From Erythrobacter rubeus (GTDB lineage Bacteria > Pseudomonadota > Alphaproteobacteria > Sphingomonadales > Sphingomonadaceae), in the NCBI RefSeq assembly GCF_014705715.1, contig NZ_JACXLC010000001.1, positions 416,457-480,456 on the forward strand: a DNA stretch of 64,000 nucleotides. The letters are read 5' to 3'. The translations under genes were made by a program, and so were the position numbers. How positions within the stretch are numbered: the stretch's first letter is position 1; each line of letters starts with the position of its first letter. The notes beneath the pieces are model-generated. The model made no database searches. It was not told the DNA's origin and saw nothing but the letters and a program-made list of their open reading frames with translations. Shown piece by piece: positions 18,921 through 27,011 of the stretch.

Positions 18921-19576
18921 CACTACCGATTGCGGTGCGCGGAGCAGCCGCTAAAAGCCGGTGCATGTTCGTCATCGTTCGCCACGGCAATACCTTTGAA
19001 TCCGGTGAGAAGCCGCGGCGGATTGGGGCGCGAACCGATTTGCCACTGACGGCAACAGGTGTTGACCAAGCCGCCGCTCTCGGTCGGCATTTCGTGCAAA
19101 AAGGTTGGCAGTTTGTGCGGGTTTTGGTGTCTCCGCTCGCTCGGACGCGGCAAACGGCTGAGGCCGCGCTCTCGCATTTCCCTAATGCTCCGGATCTTGA
19201 GTTTGCGGATTTCCTTAAGGAGATCGACCACGGACCGGATGAAAACAAGACTGAAAGCGAAGTCATTGATCGGATCGGCGACCACGCTCTGAAAGCCTGG
19301 GATGAAACCGCCCAAGTGCCGTCGGATTGGGTTGTCGATCCCGAGAGCCGAATGACCGCATGGCGTGAACTCTTCGCGGCTAATTCGGATGCTGACGGCG
19401 CAACTCTCCTCGTAACGAGCAACGGGGCCGCTCGGTTCGCGCTTTTGGCTGACGAGTCGCTGCTAGGGGATGCCGTAAGATTGGGTTCTCTAAAGCTGCC
19501 GACCGGCGGCTATGGGGCGATCGTAAAGGATGATGAAGGGGTGCTTCGCCTTGCCGAATGGGGCGTTCGACCGTGA
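18917..19576 (+). CDS. Histidine-phosphatase-family protein in the Kdo operon, second catalytic His apparently missing
   Basis: 219 aa from the ATG overlapping kdsB; an internal ATG at 18965 is an alternative start. The family motif V-R22-H23-G24-N is present, as are the phosphate-binding arginines in SPLARTRQTAE (R76, R78) and an acidic FLKEIDHG. The second catalytic histidine, normally in a V-S-H-G-G motif near the end, appears as VTSNGAARF with Asn169. Position between kdsB and the KpsC-like gene, with overlaps on both sides, suggests a role in Kdo or capsule metabolism. One candidate is Kdo-8-P phosphatase, because no HAD-type KdsC is in the window. The missing His makes activity uncertain. 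Confidence 0.7.
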   Translation: MTLPIAVRGAAAKSRCMFVIVRHGNTFESGEKPRRIGARTDLPLTATGVDQAAALGRHFVQKGWQFVRVLVSPLARTRQTAEAALSHFPNAPDLEFADFLKEIDHGPDENKTESEVIDRIGDHALKAWDETAQVPSDWVVDPESRMTAWRELFAANSDADGATLLVTSNGAARFALLADESLLGDAVRLGSLKLPTGGYGAIVKDDEGVLRLAEWGVRP

Positions 19577-21282
19577 CGTTATCTCGAACGGGTGTATCGA
19601 GCCGCGTGCTTCGCATGCCTCCTTTCCCCGGAGCGCGCACAGGAACGGTCAGCGAAGAAGGTATGGCTTCCGAACCGCTTGACGCGGCCTCGCGCGCGGA
19701 GGTGTCTGACGCGTTGCGATCCGCCAGAGTCGGCGGCGAGTTCTGGGCCAAACCTGCTGAGCTTAAAACGCCGGTCGATGTCGCCATTCGCGCTCGCTCA
19801 AGTGACGAGGCGTCGAAACTGCGGGACCAATGCGGGAGCGGCGTGTTTTGTATCCCCTGCGACCATGCGGCGCATGAACACGACCAATCCGGTTTCGACA
19901 CCACGTGCGATATAGATCCTTGGTCGGTGCTCTCGAAAGTGGACCACCTGATCGCGCACGGAGACGATGAGTGGGTTGCGCTGGCTAACACTGCCGGTGT
20001 CTCGGTACAGGTTCTGTCTCCCGGTCGTTTCGGCTCGCCAGACGACGACAGCGAAGCACTTAAGCAGCGAGCGGCGGCAGAGCTTGCGGGGCCGATGCCT
20101 GACCCGTTCTCACACGGTTGGTTGGAGCCGCTGGCGGCGATCAGGCTGCTCGCCGACTGGCGCCGGGCAATCGATGCCAATCGCGGTGGGCCGTCGCAGA
20201 CCATTGTGGGCGCTTGCGGGATAAGCTGGTGGAAACGGGATGAAATCCGCCGATTTCTGTGGGTGCCGGAGGTGTCCCTGCGCATTGTGTCAAACGCATC
20301 AAGGGCGCTGGATATCGCTCAGGAGCGCGGCGGCGCGCTCGCCATCTGGCCCTCGCGGATATCTCCGTCCGTTTTGGAAGATGCCAAGCGGCGCGGGATT
20401 CCGCTCGTGCGCGTCGAAGACGGGTTCGTGCGTTCCGTGGGACTGGGAACAAACCTCGTCCCGCCGTCATCAGTCATAGTCGACCGGCAGGGCATACACT
20501 ACGATCCGGATGCGCCGTCCGATCTCGAGGAAATACTTGCGAACACCGTTTTCTCAGGAGACTTGCTCGAGCGCGCTCGGAAACTTCGGCAGGCGATCGT
20601 CAAAAACCGGATCAGCAAGTACGCACGCGGTTCCGCGAGCGATCCAGAAGCACCCGCCCTGTCTGCCCGAGGTCGGATCGTATTGGTCCCCGGCCAGGTC
20701 GAAGACGATATGTCGGTCGTTTATGGTGGGGGCGGGCTGACCTCCAATCTGGAGCTACTGAGGCGCGCGAGAGAATTGGAGCCTGGCGCCCACCTCGTTT
20801 GGAGACCGCATCCTGACGTAGACGCTGGCCATAGAGCCGGGGCGGTCGCGGATGACGATGCGCTCAAGTTTGCCGACAGCATCGTGCGCGAAGGGACCAT
20901 GGCTGACCTCCTGGGCTCGGTCGACGCGGTGCATGTGTTGACCTCCCTTTCCGGGTTTGAGGCGCTGCTGCGCGGGCTTGACGTGACTTGCCATGGCACG
21001 CCGTTCTATGCGGGCTGGGGCCTGACGACGGACATTGGCTCAGTGCCGGAGAGAAGGGCGCGCGTACTATCATTGGACGAATTGGTCGCAGGCGTTTTGC
21101 TGCTCTATCCGCGATATCTCGACCCCGTGACCGGTCTGCCCTGTCCGCCGGAAATCCTTGTCGAACGCATGGCGGAAGAGCAAATGCCAAACCGCCAGAG
21201 CTGGGTGGAGCCCATCCGCCGCTTTCAAGGTAAAATCATGACGCGCTTTCGGGCTCGGTCCCGTTTGGAAGGGAAAAATTGA
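19573..21282 (+). CDS. kpsC: KpsC-like capsule Kdo-transferase with reduced N-terminal half
   Basis: 569 aa from the GTG at 19573, which shares GTGA with the preceding stop. KpsC proteins build the poly-Kdo linker of group 2 capsules and normally (~675 aa) hold two Kdo-transferase units. The C-terminal unit is complete here: GACGISWWKRDEIRRF, VRVEDGFVRSVGLGTNL (EDGF near 282), VLVPGQVEDDMSV, WRPHPDVDAGHRAG and TPFYAGWGLT. The N-terminal ~205 residues keep only RVLRMPPFPGA and a DPWSVLSKVDHLI stretch resembling the end of such a unit; the EDGFxRS and HPDV motifs are absent there. It may therefore add a single type of Kdo linkage. Confidence 0.82.
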   Translation: MTLSRTGVSSRVLRMPPFPGARTGTVSEEGMASEPLDAASRAEVSDALRSARVGGEFWAKPAELKTPVDVAIRARSSDEASKLRDQCGSGVFCIPCDHAAHEHDQSGFDTTCDIDPWSVLSKVDHLIAHGDDEWVALANTAGVSVQVLSPGRFGSPDDDSEALKQRAAAELAGPMPDPFSHGWLEPLAAIRLLADWRRAIDANRGGPSQTIVGACGISWWKRDEIRRFLWVPEVSLRIVSNASRALDIAQERGGALAIWPSRISPSVLEDAKRRGIPLVRVEDGFVRSVGLGTNLVPPSSVIVDRQGIHYDPDAPSDLEEILANTVFSGDLLERARKLRQAIVKNRISKYARGSASDPEAPALSARGRIVLVPGQVEDDMSVVYGGGGLTSNLELLRRARELEPGAHLVWRPHPDVDAGHRAGAVADDDALKFADSIVREGTMADLLGSVDAVHVLTSLSGFEALLRGLDVTCHGTPFYAGWGLTTDIGSVPERRARVLSLDELVAGVLLLYPRYLDPVTGLPCPPEILVERMAEEQMPNRQSWVEPIRRFQGKIMTRFRARSRLEGKN

Positions 21283-22472
21283 CTCGGGTAGTCCTCGATA
21301 TTTCGCGCCTTATTTCACGGGTTCGCCATTCGAGCCCATCGGGTGTAGACCGCGTTGAGATGGCTTATGCCCGCGGGCTGTCGGGCCGCTATGGCGGGGA
21401 TTTGGGCTTCGCCGCCGTGCATCCGTCAGGCGTGTACGGCAGGATACCGTCTGGAGTTGCGGCGGATTATCTGGATGAGCTCGACAGCCGCTGGGCGGAC
21501 ACCGGCGCGCAGAAGGGGCAAAGATCACTCCCGTCGGTCCTGCCCTGGATCCGCCGCCTTCTTCCGAAGAGTGCAGGAGTGGGGTCCGCCGATGTTCTGG
21601 TGCAGGTCTCGCCCCATCATTTGATCCGGACCGACAAGGTGCGGCGAATACTCGCCCGGGAGGACGCGCGGTTCGTCTGCATGGTTCACGACCTGATACC
21701 CATCGAATATCCCGAATATGCGCGGCCAGGCGGAGCCGAACTGCACGAGGCGCGGATGACGACTGTCGCAGATCTGGCAGATGCGGTGATTGTGAATTCC
21801 GAGGCAACCGGCCGGTCTTTGGAGCGCTGGATCATGGGCCAGCAGAAAGCCGTGCCACCAATTCATGCTGCGTTGCTGGGAACTCACCCAATTGCTGCGG
21901 CGGCTGACCACAGTTTTGCCGACGGGAGGCCGTATTTCCTCTGTCTCGGGACGATCGAGCCGCGCAAGAACCACCTGTTGCTGCTCCATCTGTGGAGGGA
22001 CATGGCGGCCGCACTGCCCGCGAAAGAAATCCCGCGGCTCGTCATAATCGGCAGGCGAGGGTGGGAGAATGAGCAAATCCTCGACCTCCTCGATCGTTGC
22101 CCCGTGCTTGAACCACATGTGCAGGAGGTGAATGGCTGCGGAGATCTGGAATTGGCAGCGATGATTCGCGGGGCGACCGCGCTGCTCATGCCGTCATTCG
22201 CCGAGGGGTTCGGTATGCCCATTGCCGAAGCATTGTCCGTGGGCACGCCGGTGATCGCCAGCGACATCGCCGCGCATCGCGAAGTTGGATTGGACGTGCC
22301 GGAGTATCTGGACCCACTAGATGGGCACGGTTGGAGGCAGATTATACTTGATTATGCGAAGCGTGGGCCAGCGCGGCAAGCGCAGTTGGATCGTCTGAAA
22401 AGTTGGAATGCGCCGGACTGGAGCGATCACATGTCGATCGCAGCGCAGGTAATCGAGGACGCCGCTAAATGA
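21279..22472 (+). CDS. Family 4 glycosyltransferase
   Basis: 397 aa, TTG start inside a TTGA overlap with the KpsC-like gene and a GGAAGGG ribosome-binding site. The N-terminal lobe has SSPSGVDRVEMAYARGL and MVHDLIPIEYPEYARPGG. The C-terminal lobe has CLGTIEPRKNHLLLLHLW and the E-x7-E motif in PSFAEGFGMPIAEALSVGTPVIASD. This layout is characteristic of mannosyl/rhamnosyl-type GT4 enzymes acting in the cytoplasm on lipid-linked glycans. Translational coupling to the Kdo transferase suggests it attaches the first repeat-unit sugar to the Kdo linker or builds the linker; this is inference. Confidence 0.85.
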   Translation: MTRVVLDISRLISRVRHSSPSGVDRVEMAYARGLSGRYGGDLGFAAVHPSGVYGRIPSGVAADYLDELDSRWADTGAQKGQRSLPSVLPWIRRLLPKSAGVGSADVLVQVSPHHLIRTDKVRRILAREDARFVCMVHDLIPIEYPEYARPGGAELHEARMTTVADLADAVIVNSEATGRSLERWIMGQQKAVPPIHAALLGTHPIAAAADHSFADGRPYFLCLGTIEPRKNHLLLLHLWRDMAAALPAKEIPRLVIIGRRGWENEQILDLLDRCPVLEPHVQEVNGCGDLELAAMIRGATALLMPSFAEGFGMPIAEALSVGTPVIASDIAAHREVGLDVPEYLDPLDGHGWRQIILDYAKRGPARQAQLDRLKSWNAPDWSDHMSIAAQVIEDAAK

Positions 22473-22480
22473 TGCGCACG

Positions 22481-23140
22481 TTACTCGGCAGGTTCCGCTA
22501 GATGATCGGCGTTTTCGGCTACGTGCGAGCGGCCAGCGACGCTGTCGATCTGGGTGCCAAAAACCTTGTCCCAGAAAATCGAGGCGACTCCGAAATTCGC
22601 ATTATTGGCAACGAAGTGATGGCGCATGTGATGCTGCTTGACGATCTTCGCAATCGGGCCTCGCATCGGCCACTGGTGGCACGCATAATGCGTCACGTCA
22701 TAAGCGACGTAACCCGACATGAAGCCAAGGCAAAACCACGTTCCTGCTCCCCCCGCGACCATGTAGGAGAGGCCCCAGATCAGCAATCCAACGGGCACAC
22801 TGACAACCGGAGGCATGAGATTACGCAGATGATCAGCCGGCTGGACATGATGGTTACCATGGATGGCAAACATCATTCGTTTGGCAGGCAGCCAATCGGG
22901 ATCCCAATGGAAGATGTGCCGATGCGCGATATATTCGAACAGGCTCCAACTCAGCACACCGACAGCCGTCAGCCCTGCTGCGGCCAGTGGCGAAGCAGTT
23001 CCCCATCCCGCGAGCACGAGCAATGGCAGCAAGGTAGCCCAAATGAGGGCAAACCAGCCAATAGACGTGACGGTCATCTTTTCGAGCAGGGGGTTGTCGA
23101 AAATAATCAGTCGTTTTTCTTCGGCCGTAGGCACTTTCAT
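22481..23140 (-). CDS. Membrane-bound fatty-acid hydroxylase / sterol desaturase family protein
   Basis: 219 aa from the ATG at 23140; a TTG 13 codons earlier is possible. About four membrane segments are visible (SIGWFALIWATLLPLLVLAGW; AAAGLTAVGVLSWSLFEYIA; VSVPVGLLIWGLSYM; FCLGFMSGYVAYDV). The di-iron histidine clusters are intact: HRHIFH, HGNHH, HYACH and QHHMRHH. This pattern fits fatty-acid 2-hydroxylase-type enzymes; sphingomonads carry 2-hydroxylated acyl chains in their sphingolipids, which makes a lipid substrate plausible. It lies in the capsule region, convergent with the GT4 gene. Confidence 0.75.
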   Translation of the reverse strand: MKVPTAEEKRLIIFDNPLLEKMTVTSIGWFALIWATLLPLLVLAGWGTASPLAAAGLTAVGVLSWSLFEYIAHRHIFHWDPDWLPAKRMMFAIHGNHHVQPADHLRNLMPPVVSVPVGLLIWGLSYMVAGGAGTWFCLGFMSGYVAYDVTHYACHQWPMRGPIAKIVKQHHMRHHFVANNANFGVASIFWDKVFGTQIDSVAGRSHVAENADHLAEPAE

Positions 23141-23247
23141 AGTGCATCCGTTACGACAGAAAAGGTCGCTAAATGTCAAGGATCAAGCGTTAAAGTGTAT
23201 AGTATTGGCCACTCACATGCACAGCTATGTGGCGCAATGGTCACGGT

Positions 23248-24018
23248 ATGACGATTCGGCGCGATTTCACGAATATTCTCCTTACAGGTGCTTCCGGAGA
23301 ATTGGGTAGCGCTCTTGCGCTGCATCACGCTCGGCCTGGTACCTCTTTGACGCTATGGGGACGAGACTTGAGCAAGCTTCGCTCAATCACCTCGAAGGTC
23401 GATGAACGCGGTGCCGACGCACGTAGCTTCAGCCATGATCTTATGGATATCGAAGGGGCCGTCGAAGCCGTAATTGAACAAGATCGCAGAGCGACCTTCG
23501 ACCTTGCTTACTTGGCTGCTGGGATCGGCGATACCCGCGGATCTGGCGAGCTCGTCGAGGATCCATCGACTGTGCACAGGACCGCGCAAGTCAATTTTAC
23601 CGCGCCCGCTTCCATGGCCGCAGCACTGGCGCGGCGTATGGCTGAGCGAGGAGGAGGCCGAATTGTGTTGATCGGATCTGCTGCCGGGCACCATTCGCTT
23701 CCGTTTGCGGCCGCATATTCGGGTTCCAAAGCGGGTCTGGCAAAATTCTCGGACGCCTTGCGTGTCGCCGTCGAGCCCCATGGTGTCATTGTAACATTAG
23801 CCGCGCCCGGTTTTCTCGATACGGCGGCCGCGCGCGCGAATTCAGACAAACGCCCGATGGAATTGAGTGTAGATGAGGCGGCCCGGCGCATCGCGAACGC
23901 TGCCGAGAAAGGCAAGAGGCACTATGTAACGCCTTGGCCGTTCGTTTTGCTCAAAGCGCTCGACCCGATGCTCCCGAGCGGCTTGCGGGACAGGCTTCTC
24001 AGGAGCCTTGAGTCTTAA
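23248..24018 (+). CDS. Short-chain dehydrogenase/reductase
   Basis: 256 aa from the ATG at 23248; an earlier in-frame ATG at 23227 exists. Classical SDR: nucleotide-binding LLTGASGELGSAL (residues 11-23), an AAG in place of NAG at ~90-92, catalytic Ser144 in IVLIGSAAG, and Y157-x3-K161 in AAYSGSKAGL. The C-terminal GFLDTAAARANSDKRPMELSVDEAARRI is typical of the DltE/YqjQ-like branch acting on lipid or polyketide-type substrates. It is divergent from the hydroxylase gene (107-base gap) and its end overlaps the sulfatase-fold gene. Possible substrates are an acyl or glycan intermediate; unknown. Confidence 0.8.
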   Translation: MTIRRDFTNILLTGASGELGSALALHHARPGTSLTLWGRDLSKLRSITSKVDERGADARSFSHDLMDIEGAVEAVIEQDRRATFDLAYLAAGIGDTRGSGELVEDPSTVHRTAQVNFTAPASMAAALARRMAERGGGRIVLIGSAAGHHSLPFAAAYSGSKAGLAKFSDALRVAVEPHGVIVTLAAPGFLDTAAARANSDKRPMELSVDEAARRIANAAEKGKRHYVTPWPFVLLKALDPMLPSGLRDRLLRSLES

Positions 24019-25514
24019 GAGTTTGCTTTTGCAAAGCTCTCTGGCGAAGTTGCGAAACCCAGTATCGCATGATGCAGCTCTGCCGGGCTGATGTCGCGGC
24101 GCTCATTTGCGGCGGTAATAACTTGCCCGTGCTCGTCCAGCTTCAATATCACATACGGAGTGTGTCGGTCGCCTCCCGGCTCGCTAAAGCCTGGAATGCT
24201 TGGCCTGTGATCTCCAAAGAAGACAAGTAGCGCGGGCTTCCTCTGCTCCGAAAGGCCTTCGATCAACTGACCAAGCATCGCGTCTCCTGCACGGACAAGA
24301 CGATTGTAATCGTCGAGAAGAGAACCTGCCTCCTCCAATCCGGATTCCGCCCAAGGGCCGTGGTTCTCTATCGTGACGGCGTAGAGAAAGGTCGGTGAAG
24401 AGGCGTTGCCGGCGAGTTCGAGAATCTTGTCTGCCACCGCCCCATCGGTCACGTATCTGCCTTCCGAGGGTGATGGCGGGGCAAATGCATGACTCCCCAC
24501 CAGCTCTGTGAAGCCGGCCCGGGGCAAAATCTGATGTCGGTTGTAGAAGCGCATGTCGTGAGGATGCACGAAATGGCTTTGCCAACGCTCTTCTCCCAAT
24601 CGGCGAGGCAATGCAAAGTCGGAGTCGTTGATTGCGGTGAGATAGGGGTCGTATCGCCGAAAGCCCAGCTCCTCCTCATCCTGACCGAAAAGGACGCCAT
24701 ATTCGGTTCGCATGGTGTAGGCGCCAAAGCCGCTCACCTCGAGATTGCCCCATTGCAGCGCCGCGCTTCTAGCCTGTTCGAGATGAGGCAGCTGAAGCGC
24801 ATGGTTGCCGAAAAGCTCGACAGGATCGGCGAAGGATTCGCACTGTACTACCACCAGAAGCTCCGGCTGCGTTTCCTGAGCTCTCGGCTGCGCACTATTA
24901 CTATCAGAGTTCGTTGCGACCCGCCCTTGCTTGCTGTCAGCAATCCAACGGATCCAATAGATCAGTAGAGTTGGCAATAGGCCGAGTTTCGCGACGTCCA
25001 GTTCGATATTGGGCGATCTACCCAGACTACGAAATGGTCGCGTTTTCAAGACGACGAAAATTAGCAATAGGGAAACCCCAGCGATCACCAGTCCCCCGAC
25101 CCGTAACGGCAAATTCTCTTCGAAAAGAATCGCAAGCGCGGCGAAGATGACCGCTAGTGCGGCAATTCCGGTCGCCTTGTGCCAAGTTTCAAGCGCCGAA
25201 AAATAGAACTGAGGATGGCGAAAAACCGCGCCGACCAGCGCCAGATCCGAGAAAAGGAGTGGTTCACCGAGTACCCGGCGTTTCGCGCTCGACGCAACCA
25301 CCAGCAAGAGATGCAGCGCGACGACCAGCACCGCCGCCAGCAGGGCGTTACCGCTTAGCGCCAGCAACGCACCGTACGTTGCGGATGACATGAGAACGAT
25401 AAGCCAATGTGCGCTGCTAACGGGCAATTGGCGCAGCGGCACCGGGCGAGCGTATGCATTGATCGCAAGCGCGATGAGGCAGACGGCCGCGAGTACGGGG
25501 AACGGATTGATCAC
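24015..25514 (-). CDS. LTA-synthase-like / sulfatase-fold membrane transferase
   Basis: 499 aa, GTG start. About five N-terminal transmembrane helices (residues ~1-190) are followed by an extracytoplasmic alkaline-phosphatase-type domain: LVVVQCESFADP (metal site), GFGAYTMRTEYGVLFG (nucleophile Thr region), YAVTIENHGPW and LVFFGDHRPSIPGF (metal-binding D-H). This is the architecture of lipoteichoic-acid synthase, OpgB and phosphoethanolamine transferases. In a Gram-negative capsule locus it probably transfers phosphoglycerol or phosphoethanolamine to a periplasmic glycan. The family assignment is firm; the donor is inference. Confidence 0.8.
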   Translation of the reverse strand: MINPFPVLAAVCLIALAINAYARPVPLRQLPVSSAHWLIVLMSSATYGALLALSGNALLAAVLVVALHLLLVVASSAKRRVLGEPLLFSDLALVGAVFRHPQFYFSALETWHKATGIAALAVIFAALAILFEENLPLRVGGLVIAGVSLLLIFVVLKTRPFRSLGRSPNIELDVAKLGLLPTLLIYWIRWIADSKQGRVATNSDSNSAQPRAQETQPELLVVVQCESFADPVELFGNHALQLPHLEQARSAALQWGNLEVSGFGAYTMRTEYGVLFGQDEEELGFRRYDPYLTAINDSDFALPRRLGEERWQSHFVHPHDMRFYNRHQILPRAGFTELVGSHAFAPPSPSEGRYVTDGAVADKILELAGNASSPTFLYAVTIENHGPWAESGLEEAGSLLDDYNRLVRAGDAMLGQLIEGLSEQRKPALLVFFGDHRPSIPGFSEPGGDRHTPYVILKLDEHGQVITAANERRDISPAELHHAILGFATSPESFAKANS

Positions 25515-25673
25515 TGTGTAGTCATATCAATGAGGTGTGGCGTGCGCGATCGACGATCCTGTGCGTTGCAGTAACCTTTTGCCGCGCTTAGACCTTTTTG
25601 CGGTCATATCGCAATTGATCCTCTTCGCTTTTGCAGCAAAGGTGCGTATGAGCGCATTAAAGGGTTAGGTGTA
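25515..25673. promoter_or_regulatory. Divergent intergenic region before the KpsS-like gene
   Basis: 159 bases between the leftward LTA-synthase-like gene and the rightward KpsS-like gene. It must contain both promoters; no specific operator was recognised. Confidence 0.3.
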
Positions 25674-27002
25674 GTGATTTCTCAAAGTTTGCGCGATTTT
25701 GAAAACAGCCTCGGAAGCGGCGGACGAGTCGCCCGGGATCCCATCTCCCTATACGGCGACGATCACGAAAAACGCGGTGATACGAAATCTCCCCGTACGG
25801 TGCTGTTGCTGCAGGGCCTCATGGGCCGACTTTTCCGGCGCTTGGGGCAGGAACTGATCAGCTCCGGCCACACGGTGTACAAAGTCAATTTCAATGGCGG
25901 CGACCGGATGTTTTGGCGGCTTCCTGGGGGCATCGACTACCGCGATTCGCTGGAAGAATGGCCTGACACCTTACGCTCGATCATCGCAGAAAAGGGCATA
26001 ACTGACGTCGTTCTGTTCGGTGATTGCCGCGCACATCATATGGCGGCCACAGCTGTATGCCGCGAGCTGCATATACCGGTTCATGTCTTTGAAGAGGGAT
26101 ATATCCGGCCCGATTGGGTAACCCTTGAGCTCGGCGGCGTAAACGGGCATTCGACACTGCCGCGCGATCCCGACTGGTATCGCAGGGTGGCGGCGGAACT
26201 CCCGCCCGTTCCGGAGCACAAGCAGGTGCCGTCCTCGTTCAAAAGGCGTGCGCTCGAAGGACTGCTCTATAACGTCGCGGATGTTTTAAGCCGTTGGTAT
26301 TATCCGCACTGGGCCAACCACCGACCCTGGCATCCCTTGATCGAAGGGATTGGCTGGGCACGCAAACTGGTCCGCGGGAAAGAACGTCGCAAACGTTCGG
26401 AAAAGCTTGTCGAAAATCTGCTCGCGTCTGAAGCACCGTACTATTTGTTCCCTTTGCAGCTAGCCTCCGACGCGCAAATTCGGCTTCATTCTCCCTTCGC
26501 CAGTATGACCGATGCGCTGATGATGGTCATCAGGTCATTTGCCGAGAATGCGCCTGACAATACTCGCCTGCTGGTGAAGGAGCATCCTCTCGACAACGGT
26601 GTGTGCGATTGGCGTGAGGAAACACGGTCGATGGCGACCATGCTGGGTGTCGCTGATCGCGTCGATTACATGAGCTGGGGCGATATCGTGCCGGTCGCTG
26701 AGCAGGCCGAAGGGATGGTGGTCATCAATAGCACCAGCGGGACACTTGCTCTGGCTATGGGTGTCCCGGTCATCGCTTTGGGCCAAGCCGTGTACGATAT
26801 TGCCGATGTCACGTTCCAGGGCGGTATCGACCGGTTCTGGGATGAGGCCACTCCTCCAGATCTGGCCACATTCAATGCATATCGCCGGGTGCTCGTCGAA
26901 AAGTGCCTGATTCCCGGAGGTTTCTTTTCGGATGAAGCGCTCGACAAAGTGGTGCGGCACGCGGTGGCGCGCTTCGAGGGCAAGCGACTTCTGGTCGAAT
27001 AA
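25674..27002 (+). CDS. kpsS: KpsS-like capsule polysaccharide modification/Kdo-transferase protein
   Basis: 442 aa, GTG start. Characteristic blocks are VLLLQGLMGRLFRRLG, VYKVNFNGGDRMFW, VVLFGDCRAHHMAA, HVFEEGYIRPDWVTLE (equivalent of the EDG motif of KpsC) and LLVKEHPLDNG. VVINSTSGTLALAMGVPVIALG is the C-terminal donor-lobe segment. KpsS-family enzymes add the first Kdo to lyso-phosphatidylglycerol, starting the linker that KpsC extends. Its separation from the KpsC-like gene by a three-gene lipid/transferase insert is unusual. It converges on hemN and is the last capsule gene here. Confidence 0.85.
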   Translation: MISQSLRDFENSLGSGGRVARDPISLYGDDHEKRGDTKSPRTVLLLQGLMGRLFRRLGQELISSGHTVYKVNFNGGDRMFWRLPGGIDYRDSLEEWPDTLRSIIAEKGITDVVLFGDCRAHHMAATAVCRELHIPVHVFEEGYIRPDWVTLELGGVNGHSTLPRDPDWYRRVAAELPPVPEHKQVPSSFKRRALEGLLYNVADVLSRWYYPHWANHRPWHPLIEGIGWARKLVRGKERRKRSEKLVENLLASEAPYYLFPLQLASDAQIRLHSPFASMTDALMMVIRSFAENAPDNTRLLVKEHPLDNGVCDWREETRSMATMLGVADRVDYMSWGDIVPVAEQAEGMVVINSTSGTLALAMGVPVIALGQAVYDIADVTFQGGIDRFWDEATPPDLATFNAYRRVLVEKCLIPGGFFSDEALDKVVRHAVARFEGKRLLVE

Positions 27003-27011
27003 GATCGGCGG

